From contig NZ_QICD01000001.1 of assembly GCF_003726035.1 (NCBI RefSeq), positions 124,001 through 188,000 on the forward strand: a stretch of DNA of 64,000 nt. Reading direction: 5' to 3'. The translations under genes were made by a program, and so were the position numbers. Under the pieces are notes generated by a model. It saw only the letters and a list, made by a program, of their open reading frames with translations, searched no databases and was not told where the DNA came from. This DNA is from Paraeggerthella hongkongensis (GTDB lineage Bacteria > Actinomycetota > Coriobacteriia > Coriobacteriales > Eggerthellaceae). Below are positions 16,823 to 24,853 of this stretch, one piece after another (the first letter of the stretch is position 1; each line of letters starts with the position of its first letter).

Positions 16823-17250
16823 GGCGAAAGCTTCGAGAGTCGGGCCAGATGACCGTCGAGCTTGCGGTGGCGTTTCCGGCGCTTATCGTCGTGGCCGTGG
16901 TTGCGACGAACGCGCTGCTGTTCTTTTCGGAGTGCGCGGCGTTCGACAATGCGTTTCGCGACGCCGTCCGGATACACGCGACCTCCCCTGCTTACGGGCA
17001 GGGCGTCGAGCAAAGCCGAGCGCGGGTGGCGTCCGACCTTGCCGCATCGTTCGATCGTCCCTTCGAGGCAGCGCAGGTTTCGGTCGAGGGCGTGGCGGCG
17101 GGGCATACGCGCTTCACGGCTACGCTTGAGTTCTCGCCCACTTTGTTCGGACTTGGTTTGAAATCGTCGGTGTTCGGGGTTGCGCTTCCTTCCTTGAGCC
17201 ATACGGCGTCTTTCGTGGTGAGCTGCTACAAGCCGGGGGTGATCGTATGA
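16813..17250 (+). CDS. TadE-like pseudopilin
   Basis: 145 residues. Near the N-terminus ESGQMTVELAVAFPALIVVAVVATNA is a TadE-type site (G|QMTVE, Glu at +5) plus membrane span, followed by a small extracytoplasmic domain ending SCYKPGVIV. It overlaps the TadG-like gene by 10 bases and the next gene by four. It is the third pseudopilin-type gene of the first Tad set. Confidence 0.72.
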   Translation: MGVGRKLRESGQMTVELAVAFPALIVVAVVATNALLFFSECAAFDNAFRDAVRIHATSPAYGQGVEQSRARVASDLAASFDRPFEAAQVSVEGVAAGHTRFTATLEFSPTLFGLGLKSSVFGVALPSLSHTASFVVSCYKPGVIV

Positions 17251-17816
17251 GCTCGACTCAGGGCAAGGATCGGAAGCGAGCGATTGACGGGGCGGATCGC
17301 TCGCCTCGGAAAACGATGGCGCGACGTGCGAAGCGAGCGGGTCTGGCGGTGGTTGCGATCATCTCCGCAGCTTCGCTGCTCGACCTGGTTTTTCAGCTTG
17401 CACGGCCGGGCCCCCTCCAAGAGGCCGCGGTCGAGGCTTTGCGGGGAGCGGGAATAATCGGGGAGCCTTTCGATTCGGCTGCTCGCTCGACCGAATCCTT
17501 CGGGTCGCAGCAGCTTCCCAGGGGCTTCGAAGACGAGGTCGGCCTGCCCGATGGCGCCGACGACGTGCGGGTGGATGCTCGCGCAGGCGGCGGGGTGGTG
17601 GGGTTCGTGGTTTTCGAAGAATCGGAGCGCGCGTTCGATTCGTTTCGGGACCTGCTGTCGCAAAAGGGCTGGGTTGCAGCGGAGGGCGAGCGGTTCGGCT
17701 GCGGATCGTTCGTGAAGGGTTCGGGGGCGTATCGCTGGCTGTTCGTCGTCTGCACGCGCGTGGGCGATGCGACGAGCGTGACCGTGCATTACACGTTGGA
17801 AGGAGGGGTGTCTTGA
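17247..17816 (+). CDS. Single-span protein of unknown function in the Tad operon
   Basis: 189 residues. A basic N-terminus (KRAIDGADRSPRKTMARRAKR) is followed by one membrane span (AGLAVVAIISAASLLDLVFQLA) and an extracytoplasmic domain of about 120 residues containing a Gly/Val-rich beta-like core. I do not recognise the family. Four-base overlaps on both sides tie its translation to the pseudopilin before it and the DUF192 gene after it, so a role in pilus assembly is likely but unproven. Confidence 0.65.
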   Translation: MSSTQGKDRKRAIDGADRSPRKTMARRAKRAGLAVVAIISAASLLDLVFQLARPGPLQEAAVEALRGAGIIGEPFDSAARSTESFGSQQLPRGFEDEVGLPDGADDVRVDARAGGGVVGFVVFEESERAFDSFRDLLSQKGWVAAEGERFGCGSFVKGSGAYRWLFVVCTRVGDATSVTVHYTLEGGVS

Positions 17817-18241
17817 TGTGCGCGCAAGAAGGGGAAGAGGGCAGGGCTGCTTCGGGGAGCGTCGGCGGCGACGGCCGGGGCGTCGATGCCGATTGCCGCG
17901 TCCCGTCGGGTTGCGTCTCGGCGAACGCCGTGCCGCTGGACGTGGCGACCGGCTTTTCGCGCCGCGTTCGAGGCTTGCTGCTGGCCAAGCCGACGGGCAG
18001 GGCGTTGCTTTTGCTGCCGTGCAGCGACGTGCATACGGTGGGCATGCGGCATCGTCTGGACATCGCGTTCGTTGATGCGGAAGGGGTGGTGATGAGGTCG
18101 TGTCGGGACGTCGGTCCTTTTCGCAGGCTTCGCGAGCGGGGCGCCGCTGCTGTGATCGAGCGGTTCTCGTCATGCGCTGAGCCCTGGTTCGTGGAAGGGG
18201 ATCGCATAGGGTTGGAACGGATGAAAGGAGAGGGATCGTGA
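17816..18241 (+). CDS. DUF192 family protein
   Basis: 141 residues. The signature CSDVHTVGMRHRLDIAFVDAEGVV (residues about 69-92) matches the DUF192 core, in which a short hydrophobic hairpin follows an HT-x-x-M-R motif. Family function is unknown; members are often exported, but no signal peptide is visible here. DUF192 genes are recurrent passengers of Tad operons in Actinobacteria and Proteobacteria as far as I recall. ATG 17816 overlaps the upstream stop; a TTG three bases earlier is less likely. Confidence 0.7.
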   Translation: MCAQEGEEGRAASGSVGGDGRGVDADCRVPSGCVSANAVPLDVATGFSRRVRGLLLAKPTGRALLLLPCSDVHTVGMRHRLDIAFVDAEGVVMRSCRDVGPFRRLRERGAAAVIERFSSCAEPWFVEGDRIGLERMKGEGS

Positions 18242-18840
18242 AGACGTGTCCAGTGTGCGGTTCGGGGGCGTTCGACGACGCCGAGGTTTGCTACGGGTGC
18301 TTGCACCGGTACGGAAGCGGTTCCAGTCAGGGAGGGCTGTCGTTGCCTCGGCCCGTCGCGCCTGCTGCGCGGCAGGTCAGCAGCGCGTGCGATGGCGCAG
18401 CTGATTCGGGTTTTTCAGTTCAACCGAAAAACGAGGCGGTTGCGGCGTCTGGCGTGACGGGCGTATCGGCGGAAGAAGGAGCGGTGCCTGTTCGGGCAGG
18501 TGGGCTTGCCGACGAGGGCGCCCGCGATGCGGCACGGGGGCTTGGGGTCGCCGAGTGCGCAAGCTGGACGCTTCGCTTCGAATTCCCCGGCTTCGCCCCG
18601 GTTTCTTGCTCGGCTGGCCGCCATGAAGGCGCTGCAGCCGGTTGCGTTGTCGGCTCGGCAGGCGGCGAAGCTGCGGCGGGATCGTCCGAGTCGAAGAACG
18701 ACGCATGCGGGTTCATCGTTCGATTCCAACCCGACGCCCCGCGCGACGAGGGCGCTCGGCGACGCCCCTCGCACGCCAGCCACGTGCGCGCCTCGATGAT
18801 CGATTCGCGCATGCTTTCTCCAACGACGGAGAAAGCATGA
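18238..18840 (+). CDS. Zinc-ribbon protein of unknown function in the Tad operon
   Basis: 200 residues from a GTG that overlaps the DUF192 stop. CPVCGSGAFDDAEVCYGC at residues 4-21 is a zinc-ribbon (CxxC...CxxC); the rest is low-complexity Ala/Gly/Ser-rich sequence with a short ordered patch (WTLRFEFPGFAPVSC). No membrane span. The last codons run through a strong hairpin that contains the start of the prepilin peptidase gene, so ribosomes finishing this gene may open the next one. Family not recognised. Confidence 0.6.
   Translation: MKTCPVCGSGAFDDAEVCYGCLHRYGSGSSQGGLSLPRPVAPAARQVSSACDGAADSGFSVQPKNEAVAASGVTGVSAEEGAVPVRAGGLADEGARDAARGLGVAECASWTLRFEFPGFAPVSCSAGRHEGAAAGCVVGSAGGEAAAGSSESKNDACGFIVRFQPDAPRDEGARRRPSHASHVRASMIDSRMLSPTTEKA
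18810..18839 (+). promoter_or_regulatory. RNA hairpin masking the ribosome site and start codon of the prepilin peptidase
   Basis: Twelve-base perfect arms: CATGCTTTCTCC (18810-18821) and GGAGAAAGCATG (18828-18839), with a 6-base loop. The right arm contains the GGAG ribosome site and the ATG at 18837 in full. The upstream stop codon is at 18838-18840. In mRNA this would block free initiation and make translation depend on ribosomes arriving from the zinc-ribbon gene. Confidence 0.7.
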
Positions 18841-19736
18841 CCGGGCAGGTTGTGCTCGGCTTGGCGCTTGCTGCTCTTGCGGGCGGCGCGTTGGGATGGT
18901 GCTTGGTCCCTTGGGCGGCAGATGCGCTGTTGAAGCGGGCGTACGGTCGTGCAACGTCTTGGTGGTGGCAGTCCTTCGAGGGGTATCGGTCGTTCAAGCG
19001 GTCTTTTCCCGATCGGCCTTTGTCATCGACTGCGCGCGGGGAAGAGGGAGCCGTGGCTCTGTGGCTCGAAGATGCCCTAAGGGCCGCCCGGTCGGGATGC
19101 CTTGCGCGGGAGAGGGTCCAAGCGTTGAAAGACGAGGGCCTGGAGGTGGCGCCCGCGAGCGCGGCACGCACGGAGCGCGAGCAGGAAAAACGGTGCTCCT
19201 TTCCGGCAACTTTGCCCAAGCGGGCGGCGCTTGCGCTGATCGGAGCCGCATCGGGCGCCGCGATTGCCCTTGCGGGCTTGCCTGTGGTGCCGTCGGCATG
19301 CCTGGCGGTGTGCGCGTTCTTCATGCTGTCGGCCGTTGCGTGCGATCTTCGCGCCCGCATGCTGCCGCTCGAATGCTGCATCGCGCTGGCTGTTGCGGGG
19401 GCTGCGTTTCAAGCGTCGTGGGCGGGCTTTGCGAGCATGGGCGCCGGGTGTGCGTTCGGGGCGGTTGTGGTTGCGGTGTGCTTCGCCGTGAACCGTTGGT
19501 GGGGCGTGCGCGGGCCGGCCCCCATCGGACATGGCGACGTGCGATGCATGGCGTCTCTTTCCCTGGCTACCGGAGCGGCGGCGCCGGTGGGGCTGGCGGC
19601 ATGCTATGCAGGTGCCGGCGTGGTTGCGGCAGTGGGCTTGGCAACGCGCAGGCTTTCGCTTCGCGACGGCATCCCTATGGCACCGTTTTTAGCATTGTGG
19701 CTGATCGGCGGCGTGTGCGTTGCCGTATGCATGTAA
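18837..19736 (+). CDS. tadV: Prepilin peptidase (A24 family, TadV/CpaA-like)
   Basis: 299 residues. The two catalytic aspartates of the A24 family are visible: Asp170 in VACDLRARMLP and Asp234 in the GxGD motif GHGDVR. Membrane spans surround them. An N-terminal extension of about 120 residues contains one span and a charged cytoplasmic part (RTEREQEKRC) not needed for the A24 core. It should cleave the Flp and TadE-like precursors of both Tad sets, since no second peptidase was found. A long upstream frame is open to 18642, but the ATG at 18837 has GGAG nearby and overlaps the upstream stop. Confidence 0.85.
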   Translation: MTGQVVLGLALAALAGGALGWCLVPWAADALLKRAYGRATSWWWQSFEGYRSFKRSFPDRPLSSTARGEEGAVALWLEDALRAARSGCLARERVQALKDEGLEVAPASAARTEREQEKRCSFPATLPKRAALALIGAASGAAIALAGLPVVPSACLAVCAFFMLSAVACDLRARMLPLECCIALAVAGAAFQASWAGFASMGAGCAFGAVVVAVCFAVNRWWGVRGPAPIGHGDVRCMASLSLATGAAAPVGLAACYAGAGVVAAVGLATRRLSLRDGIPMAPFLALWLIGGVCVAVCM

Positions 19737-19784
19737 AGGAGCCAGCGCTATCGGGCGTTGGCGAAACCGAATCGAGGAGGAGTT

Positions 19785-20015
19785 ATGGAAAAGCGGGGAA
19801 ACGCATGGTCGAAGCAGAGCAAGGTCAAGGCGCTTTTGGTTCGCGGGGAGGAAGACGGGGGTTCGGAAATCGTCCAAACGGTTATCGTGCTGGGGTTCGC
19901 GGTCGGTTTGGGCGCGGCGTTGATTCTGCTGCAGGGCAACATTCAGGGCGCCATCACCAAAGCGGGCACGTCGGTGACCGATATGTTCTCGAAGGTCACT
20001 TCGGGCGCGGCGTGA
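19785..20015 (+). CDS. flp: Flp-like pilin, second copy
   Basis: 76 residues. The leader ends EEDGG, followed by SEIVQTVIVLGFAVGLGAALILLQGNI. The Glu two residues after the putative Gly cleavage point differs from the usual +5 position, so the processing point is uncertain. GAGGAGG precedes the ATG. Sequence and length differ clearly from the first Flp, and it starts the second Tad set about 50 bases after the peptidase gene. Confidence 0.7.
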   Translation: MEKRGNAWSKQSKVKALLVRGEEDGGSEIVQTVIVLGFAVGLGAALILLQGNIQGAITKAGTSVTDMFSKVTSGAA

Positions 20016-20542
20016 GGTTTTGCGGCTTGCGCGCTCCGCTGCGCGAAGGGGGCGCGCAGGTTTGCGCCGAACGAGGAGGAAGCGTCGTCGCGTTCGTGGT
20101 GTCGCTCCCGATCCTGCTGGTGTTCCTGTGCGGCATCCTCGATATCGGGCGCGCGGTGTTCTTGCGGGTTTCGGCGGACGATGCGGCCCGTGCGGCATGC
20201 ATGGCCGCCTCGACGGCTCCTGTCGGCGGTGCGACGCCGATCGCCTACGATGCGGCGCTCAGGGCTGCGCCCTCCTTGGGTGCCGAGGGGCTTGTCGTGG
20301 ACGTTGTCGTGGAATACGGGGCCGAAGAGGTCGTTGCCTACGATCATCGCGTTTACGTCGATGCGGGCGAGTCGTTCGAGGCTTGTCCGGTGAGGCTGCT
20401 GCGCCGGCCCGTTCAGGTTGCCGTGCGCCTCGAAGGTCGGTATCTCACGCCGATAGGAGACGCGTTGTCTGCGGTGACGGGCAATGCCGAGGGACGGTTT
20501 TCGTGCGAATCCCGTTCGGCCGGGGTTGTCGTCGAAGGATAG
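20012..20542 (+). CDS. TadE-like pseudopilin
   Basis: 176 residues from a GTG overlapping the flp stop. Residues 26-50 read RGGSVVAFVVSLPILLVFLCGILDI, a TadE-type span, but the typical Glu is absent (SVVAF). An extracytoplasmic domain follows. The frame is open far upstream (to 18896), where it shadows the peptidase gene; that part is not coding. Confidence 0.68.
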   Translation: MRFCGLRAPLREGGAQVCAERGGSVVAFVVSLPILLVFLCGILDIGRAVFLRVSADDAARAACMAASTAPVGGATPIAYDAALRAAPSLGAEGLVVDVVVEYGAEEVVAYDHRVYVDAGESFEACPVRLLRRPVQVAVRLEGRYLTPIGDALSAVTGNAEGRFSCESRSAGVVVEG

Positions 20543-20556
20543 GGAAGGAGGTCTTG

Positions 20557-21036
20557 ATGGTTCGCTCGGATAAAGGGAGCGAGACGGTGCAGTTTGCGAT
20601 TGCAGCGCCGTTGCTGCTGCTGGTGGTGTTCTCGACCATGCAGGTGGGCGGCATGATGCTTGCGGCGACTCAGCTGTCGTCCGATATCGTTCGGGCGTGC
20701 CGTCAGCTCGACGTGGCCGGGCTGCGGCATGCCGCCGACAAAGAGGCTTTCGTCAAGGCGGGCATCCTGGGCTCGGCTACGCAGTTGGATCCTGGGAGCT
20801 TGAGCGTCGCCCGGGTTCTATCCCGTTTTGAGGAGGTTGAGGCGTCGGGCTTCTCGGTTTCCGGCGAGCCTGTCGATCATCGCTCGAAGGTGACGGCTCT
20901 TTCCTACGAGGTGCGCTACGACGTTCCTTCGATTTTGGATGTGCCCGGCCTGAGCGGGCAGTCGTTCGTCCGTCAGGTTGATTGCCGCTACGTCGAAGGC
21001 TGTGCGGTCGAGATCCAACTGGGGAGGGCGTCGTGA
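20557..21036 (+). CDS. TadE-like pseudopilin
   Basis: 159 residues. The N-terminus SDKGSETVQFAIAAPLLLLVVFSTMQ carries a TadE-like processing site (KG|SETVQF) and span. It is preceded by GGGAAGGAGG. It overlaps the next gene by four bases. It belongs to the second Tad set and corresponds to the minor pilins of the first. Confidence 0.7.
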   Translation: MVRSDKGSETVQFAIAAPLLLLVVFSTMQVGGMMLAATQLSSDIVRACRQLDVAGLRHAADKEAFVKAGILGSATQLDPGSLSVARVLSRFEEVEASGFSVSGEPVDHRSKVTALSYEVRYDVPSILDVPGLSGQSFVRQVDCRYVEGCAVEIQLGRAS

Positions 21037-21635
21037 GCCGTCGGCTGCGCTGCAACGAGACGGCGAACATGCTGCCCCTTGCGGTGATCGCGACGCTCTT
21101 CCTTTTCTCGGTCTTGTCGTTCGCCATCGACCAGGGGATTGCGTACGTCGCGAAGGCCAGGCAGGAAAACGCGCTCGATGCGGTTCGCTCGGCCTGCATG
21201 GACCCGGCGTTCGCCCTGTACGCGAAAAACGTCGAGGACCCGGGACGGGAGGTGGCCGAGCTTGTTGTTCGCACGGCTCGGGAGGAAGGGTTCGCCGGTT
21301 CTGCAACGGTGTGGTTCTACGAGGCGGAGGAATCCTTGCTGCCGTCGTCCGAGCGGCTCTGGGGGATAGGGGTTCAGCTTGAAGAGGATGTTCCTACGGT
21401 GTTCGCGCGCGGCTTCGGGGTGCCGAGCTTGCCCGTCGCCTCGCATAAGGTGATGGTGGCCGTGCCCTACGCAAGCGAGCGCGCATGGCGACCGGAGGAA
21501 CGACGGTGCGGCAGGTACGGGGCGGGAGCGGGATCGAACGGCGTTTCGTTCGTTTCCATGGGGTCGTTGGACGAATACCCCGCTCCCCTGGTGGAAGCGT
21601 TGCGCTCAGCGCTGCCGGAGCGGCAGGCTGCGTAA
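21033..21635 (+). CDS. TadE/TadG-like pilus-associated protein
   Basis: 200 residues from a GTG overlapping the previous stop. A single N-terminal span (ANMLPLAVIATLFLFSVLSFAIDQGIAYV) is followed by KARQENALDAVRSACMD, reminiscent of the TadG segment after the span. The C-terminal half is a soluble extracytoplasmic domain. It is much shorter than the TadG-like protein of the first set. Confidence 0.65.
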   Translation: MSRRLRCNETANMLPLAVIATLFLFSVLSFAIDQGIAYVAKARQENALDAVRSACMDPAFALYAKNVEDPGREVAELVVRTAREEGFAGSATVWFYEAEESLLPSSERLWGIGVQLEEDVPTVFARGFGVPSLPVASHKVMVAVPYASERAWRPEERRCGRYGAGAGSNGVSFVSMGSLDEYPAPLVEALRSALPERQAA

Positions 21636-21652
21636 AGGGAAGGAGCGTTGAA

Positions 21653-22555
21653 ATGGCGATGGACGGTTTGCGGCCCTCGGTTCGAAAAGGAGGGTTCGCG
21701 CAGCGGGCGTCGAAGGCTGCCGATGCGCAGGCGGGCGACGCGTCTGCGCGGACGTCCCGCTACGGAGGCTTCGATCGAAGGGAGCCGGTTGTGCAAGCGC
21801 CGGATTCCCCTTCGGTCGAGTCTCGTCCCTCCGGCGCTCGGTTGCCGGACGGTTCGCAGCGAACGTACCGGCGCGTGCGGATGCTTGCCGCGTTGGTTGC
21901 CGTATCGGTTGCCGTGTCGTTCGCGGCGATCGTCTACGGTTTGTGGGCGTGGGCTGCTTCGGCATCGGCGGTCGAGGAGGCGACGGCCGGGGCGGTTCCC
22001 GTGCTGGTGGCCGCCGCTGACATTCGCGCGGGCGACGTGCTGACGTCGGAATCGTTCGTGGAGAAGGACATACCCGCCGCGTATCGCGCGTCCGAGGCTA
22101 TCGGGCTTGCTCAGATGGGCCAGGAAGGCCTCGAGGGCAGGTGCGCGCTCGTGGACATGGCTGCTGGAACGCAGGTGCTGCCTTCGTTCGTCGCGGGCTC
22201 CGCCGACGGCGGTCGCTTGTCGGCTCGCCTGCATGCCGGGATGGAAGCGGTTACCGTGGGGGTGGATGCGGAAACGGGCCTTGCCGGTCGTATCGGCGTG
22301 CATGACACGGTGCGCGTGGTTTCAGCCGAAGGCTCTTCTTCGGGAGCCTTCGTTCTTTCCACGTTGTGCGCGCAGGCGCGGGTGCTTGCGGTAGGCGACG
22401 CCGCCGCGTCCGGCGACGGCTCGTACGCTTCGGTTACGGTGGAGGTGAAGCCCGAGGAGGCCGATGCGATTCGCGAGGCCCAGTACGCCGGGCGGGTGAG
22501 TTTGGTGATGATTTCCTCGGAAGACGCCCTGCTTGGAGGCGATGATCGTGGATAG
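21653..22555 (+). CDS. cpaB: Flp pilus assembly protein CpaB/RcpC, second copy
   Basis: 300 residues. A cytoplasmic tail of about 80 residues precedes a membrane span (MLAALVAVSVAVSFAAIVYGLWAWAA) and a SAF domain (VPVLVAAADIRAGDVLTSESFVEKDIPA). The RcpC-type domain follows. GGGAAGGAG precedes the ATG. The long tail distinguishes it from the first CpaB at 8433. It overlaps the tadA2 start region. Confidence 0.82.
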   Translation: MAMDGLRPSVRKGGFAQRASKAADAQAGDASARTSRYGGFDRREPVVQAPDSPSVESRPSGARLPDGSQRTYRRVRMLAALVAVSVAVSFAAIVYGLWAWAASASAVEEATAGAVPVLVAAADIRAGDVLTSESFVEKDIPAAYRASEAIGLAQMGQEGLEGRCALVDMAAGTQVLPSFVAGSADGGRLSARLHAGMEAVTVGVDAETGLAGRIGVHDTVRVVSAEGSSSGAFVLSTLCAQARVLAVGDAAASGDGSYASVTVEVKPEEADAIREAQYAGRVSLVMISSEDALLGGDDRG

Positions 22556-23867
22556 GGCGATCGAGCGTTCGCTGAAGGGCGCCGTGCGCGACGAGGCGGC
22601 CCTTCAGCTGCGAGGCGGGCAGTTCGACGAGGCGGCGGTCGAATCTTTGATCAGGAGCGCGGTGGGCGCGGCTGCTCGGGATTGGGGGCTTTTCCTGTCA
22701 CCTTTGGAATCCGAAGCGCTTGCGCAGGCCATGATAGACGACTTCCTCCATTACGGGCCGCTGCAGCCGCTTCTCGAAGACGCCTCCATCACCGAGATCA
22801 TGGTGAACGGAGGAGGCGTCGACGCGTCCGATCCCGCGCTGCCTTTTCGGGATCCTGTGGTGTACGTCGAGCGGGCTGGGATGATCGAGCGCAGGCCCGA
22901 CGTGGTGTTCGACGACGCGCAGCACGTTCGGCGCATCATCAACAGGATTGCCGAGCAGGCGGGCATGCGCTGCGACGAATCCCATGCCATGGGATGCGCC
23001 ATGCTGCCGGGAGGCCGTGCCCGCGCAACCTACGTGGTTCCTCCCGTGGCGCCGGATGGGCCGGCGCTCAACGTGAGAACGTTCTCGGCCGATGCGCTGG
23101 GGATCGGCGATTTGATCGGCGTCGGGGCCCTTTCGGAGGTCATGGCCGAGTTCTTGTGCTCGGCGGTGCAATCCCGCTGCCCCATGGTCATATCAGGGGG
23201 GACGGGGTCGGGCAAGACCACCTTGCTCGGCGCGCTTTCGGGGTTCATTCCGCCTGACGAGCGCGTTATCACCATAGAGGACACCCCGGAGCTGAGGTTG
23301 TTGTCGCCGCACGTGGAGCGCATGCAGACGCGCGAGGCGAACGCGGAGGGCGAGGGCGCGGTGAGCATGCGCGATCTGGTGACGCTTGCTTTGCGACGTC
23401 GTCCTGATCGCATCGTCATCGGCGAATGCCGTGGGGCCGAGGCGTACGACATGCTGCAGGCCATGCAGACGGACCATCCCGGGTCCATGACCACCGTGCA
23501 TGCGAATGATCCGGCGAACGCCATCAGCCGTTTGCGAACCATGGTCGGGTACGCCGACGGGGATTTGAGCCGCGAGGTCATCGTGCAGCAGATCGCCGAA
23601 TCGCTGCAAGGCGGCTTGATCGTGCACGTCGAGCGCCTGCGCGACGGCAGGAGGAAGGTGACGAGCATTGTCGCGGTGGATTCTTTGCCCGAGGGAAGTT
23701 TGGTGATACCGCGCTCCGAGCTGTTCTCGTTCGAGGTGGAGGGCGTTGACGCGGCGGGTGCGATTGCGGGCTCATGGCGTGCGCGGGGCGTGCAGCCGCA
23801 ACGTATCAAGGAACGTATGCGAACGGCGGGGGCGTGGTACGACCCTGCGTGGTTCTTCTCGACGTGA
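22548..23867 (+). CDS. tadA: Tad pilus assembly ATPase TadA/CpaF, second copy
   Basis: 439 residues. The CpaF module (HYGPLQPLLEDASITEIMVNGGG, 68-90) contains a short insert before the VVYVERAGM strand. Walker A is GGTGSGKTT at 217-225, and RPDRIVIGECRGAEAYDM and TVHANDP follow. GTG at 22548 is eight bases after GGAGG and is preferred; ATG at 22542 (six bases earlier) is possible. It drives assembly of the second Tad pilus. Confidence 0.88.
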   Translation: MDRAIERSLKGAVRDEAALQLRGGQFDEAAVESLIRSAVGAAARDWGLFLSPLESEALAQAMIDDFLHYGPLQPLLEDASITEIMVNGGGVDASDPALPFRDPVVYVERAGMIERRPDVVFDDAQHVRRIINRIAEQAGMRCDESHAMGCAMLPGGRARATYVVPPVAPDGPALNVRTFSADALGIGDLIGVGALSEVMAEFLCSAVQSRCPMVISGGTGSGKTTLLGALSGFIPPDERVITIEDTPELRLLSPHVERMQTREANAEGEGAVSMRDLVTLALRRRPDRIVIGECRGAEAYDMLQAMQTDHPGSMTTVHANDPANAISRLRTMVGYADGDLSREVIVQQIAESLQGGLIVHVERLRDGRRKVTSIVAVDSLPEGSLVIPRSELFSFEVEGVDAAGAIAGSWRARGVQPQRIKERMRTAGAWYDPAWFFST

Positions 23868-23879
23868 CAGGGGGCTTTC

Positions 23880-24800
23880 ATGATTGGTCTTGCGATACCG
23901 GCGGTTTTGCTATGCGCCTGCTCGGCCTTGTCGTTGATTGCGTTCTCTTCGTTTCGACGGGAACGCGCCGAGCTGAGATCGCGCAGCTTGGGCGAAACCG
24001 AGCTGTACGCAGCCGGGAAGGCTGCTGCTGCGGCGCGCGGAAAGGCCTCGCGCAGCCCGCTTGCGGCAACGCTGCACGAGGCGGGTATCGAAGCCGCTCC
24101 TTCGATGTGGGTTGCGCAGGCGCTGTGCGCAGTGTTCCTTGCAGGCTGCTTGGCGGTGGCGCTTTCGGGGAGCTATCCCGTTGGCTTTTTCGTGGGCGGT
24201 GCGGCCGCCGCCGCGGTTTGGCTGCGGGTGGGCGTGCTGCGAACGCGCAGGAGCGCGCTTCTGGACAGGCAGTTCTGCCGGGCCTTGCCTCAGGTTGCGG
24301 GCGGCGTCCGCAGCTCGCTGACGCTTGAGCGTGCGATACGCGCGGTTGCAGCGCATGTGGACGACCCGCTTCGCGAGGAGCTTGCCCGCGTGCTTGCCGA
24401 TGCTGCATACGGGACGCCGTTGAACGTGTCGCTTGAGGAGATGGCTCGTAGGACGGCCAGCCCCGACGTGCAGGCGTTGGCCGCCGCCGTTCGCGTGCAG
24501 CAACGTTTCGGAGGAGCGATCGCCCCTGTGCTCGACATGATCGCCGCGCATGCGAACGCGCGCTTGAAGATGAGCCGGGAGCTGCGCACGGAGCTTGCGG
24601 GCACGCGGTTGGCGAAGTGGTTCGTTGCGGCGGCCATGCCGGTGATTTTCCTGCTCATGTTCGTCGCCAACCCTGATTTCGCGCGCTTTTACGCAGAGGA
24701 GCCGCTCGGGTGGGCGGTGGTGGGGGCGGCTGCGTTGTGCGAGGTCGGCGGCTTGCTGGCGTGCCAGCGCATAACGAGCGTATCGAATATTGGTCGGTGA
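23880..24800 (+). CDS. tadB: Tad inner-membrane platform protein TadB, second copy
   Basis: 306 residues. An N-terminal span (MIGLAIPAVLLCACSALSLI), a central hairpin of two spans (ALCAVFLAGCLAVALSG, FFVGGAAAAAVWL) and a T2SSF domain (CRALPQVAGGVRSSLTLERAI) are followed by a C-terminal span. It ends in TGATG; the ATG in it could start tadC but lacks a ribosome site. Confidence 0.82.
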   Translation: MIGLAIPAVLLCACSALSLIAFSSFRRERAELRSRSLGETELYAAGKAAAAARGKASRSPLAATLHEAGIEAAPSMWVAQALCAVFLAGCLAVALSGSYPVGFFVGGAAAAAVWLRVGVLRTRRSALLDRQFCRALPQVAGGVRSSLTLERAIRAVAAHVDDPLREELARVLADAAYGTPLNVSLEEMARRTASPDVQALAAAVRVQQRFGGAIAPVLDMIAAHANARLKMSRELRTELAGTRLAKWFVAAAMPVIFLLMFVANPDFARFYAEEPLGWAVVGAAALCEVGGLLACQRITSVSNIGR

Positions 24801-24853
24801 TGGGCTCGAGGGCGAGTTTTGGGGTTCACATCCATTTGAAGGAGGCGGTCGTT

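Noticed and set aside
18896-20011. Long 5' extension of the TadE-like gene at 20012
   Set aside because: It runs out of frame through the prepilin peptidase and second flp genes; the coding part begins at the GTG overlapping the flp stop.
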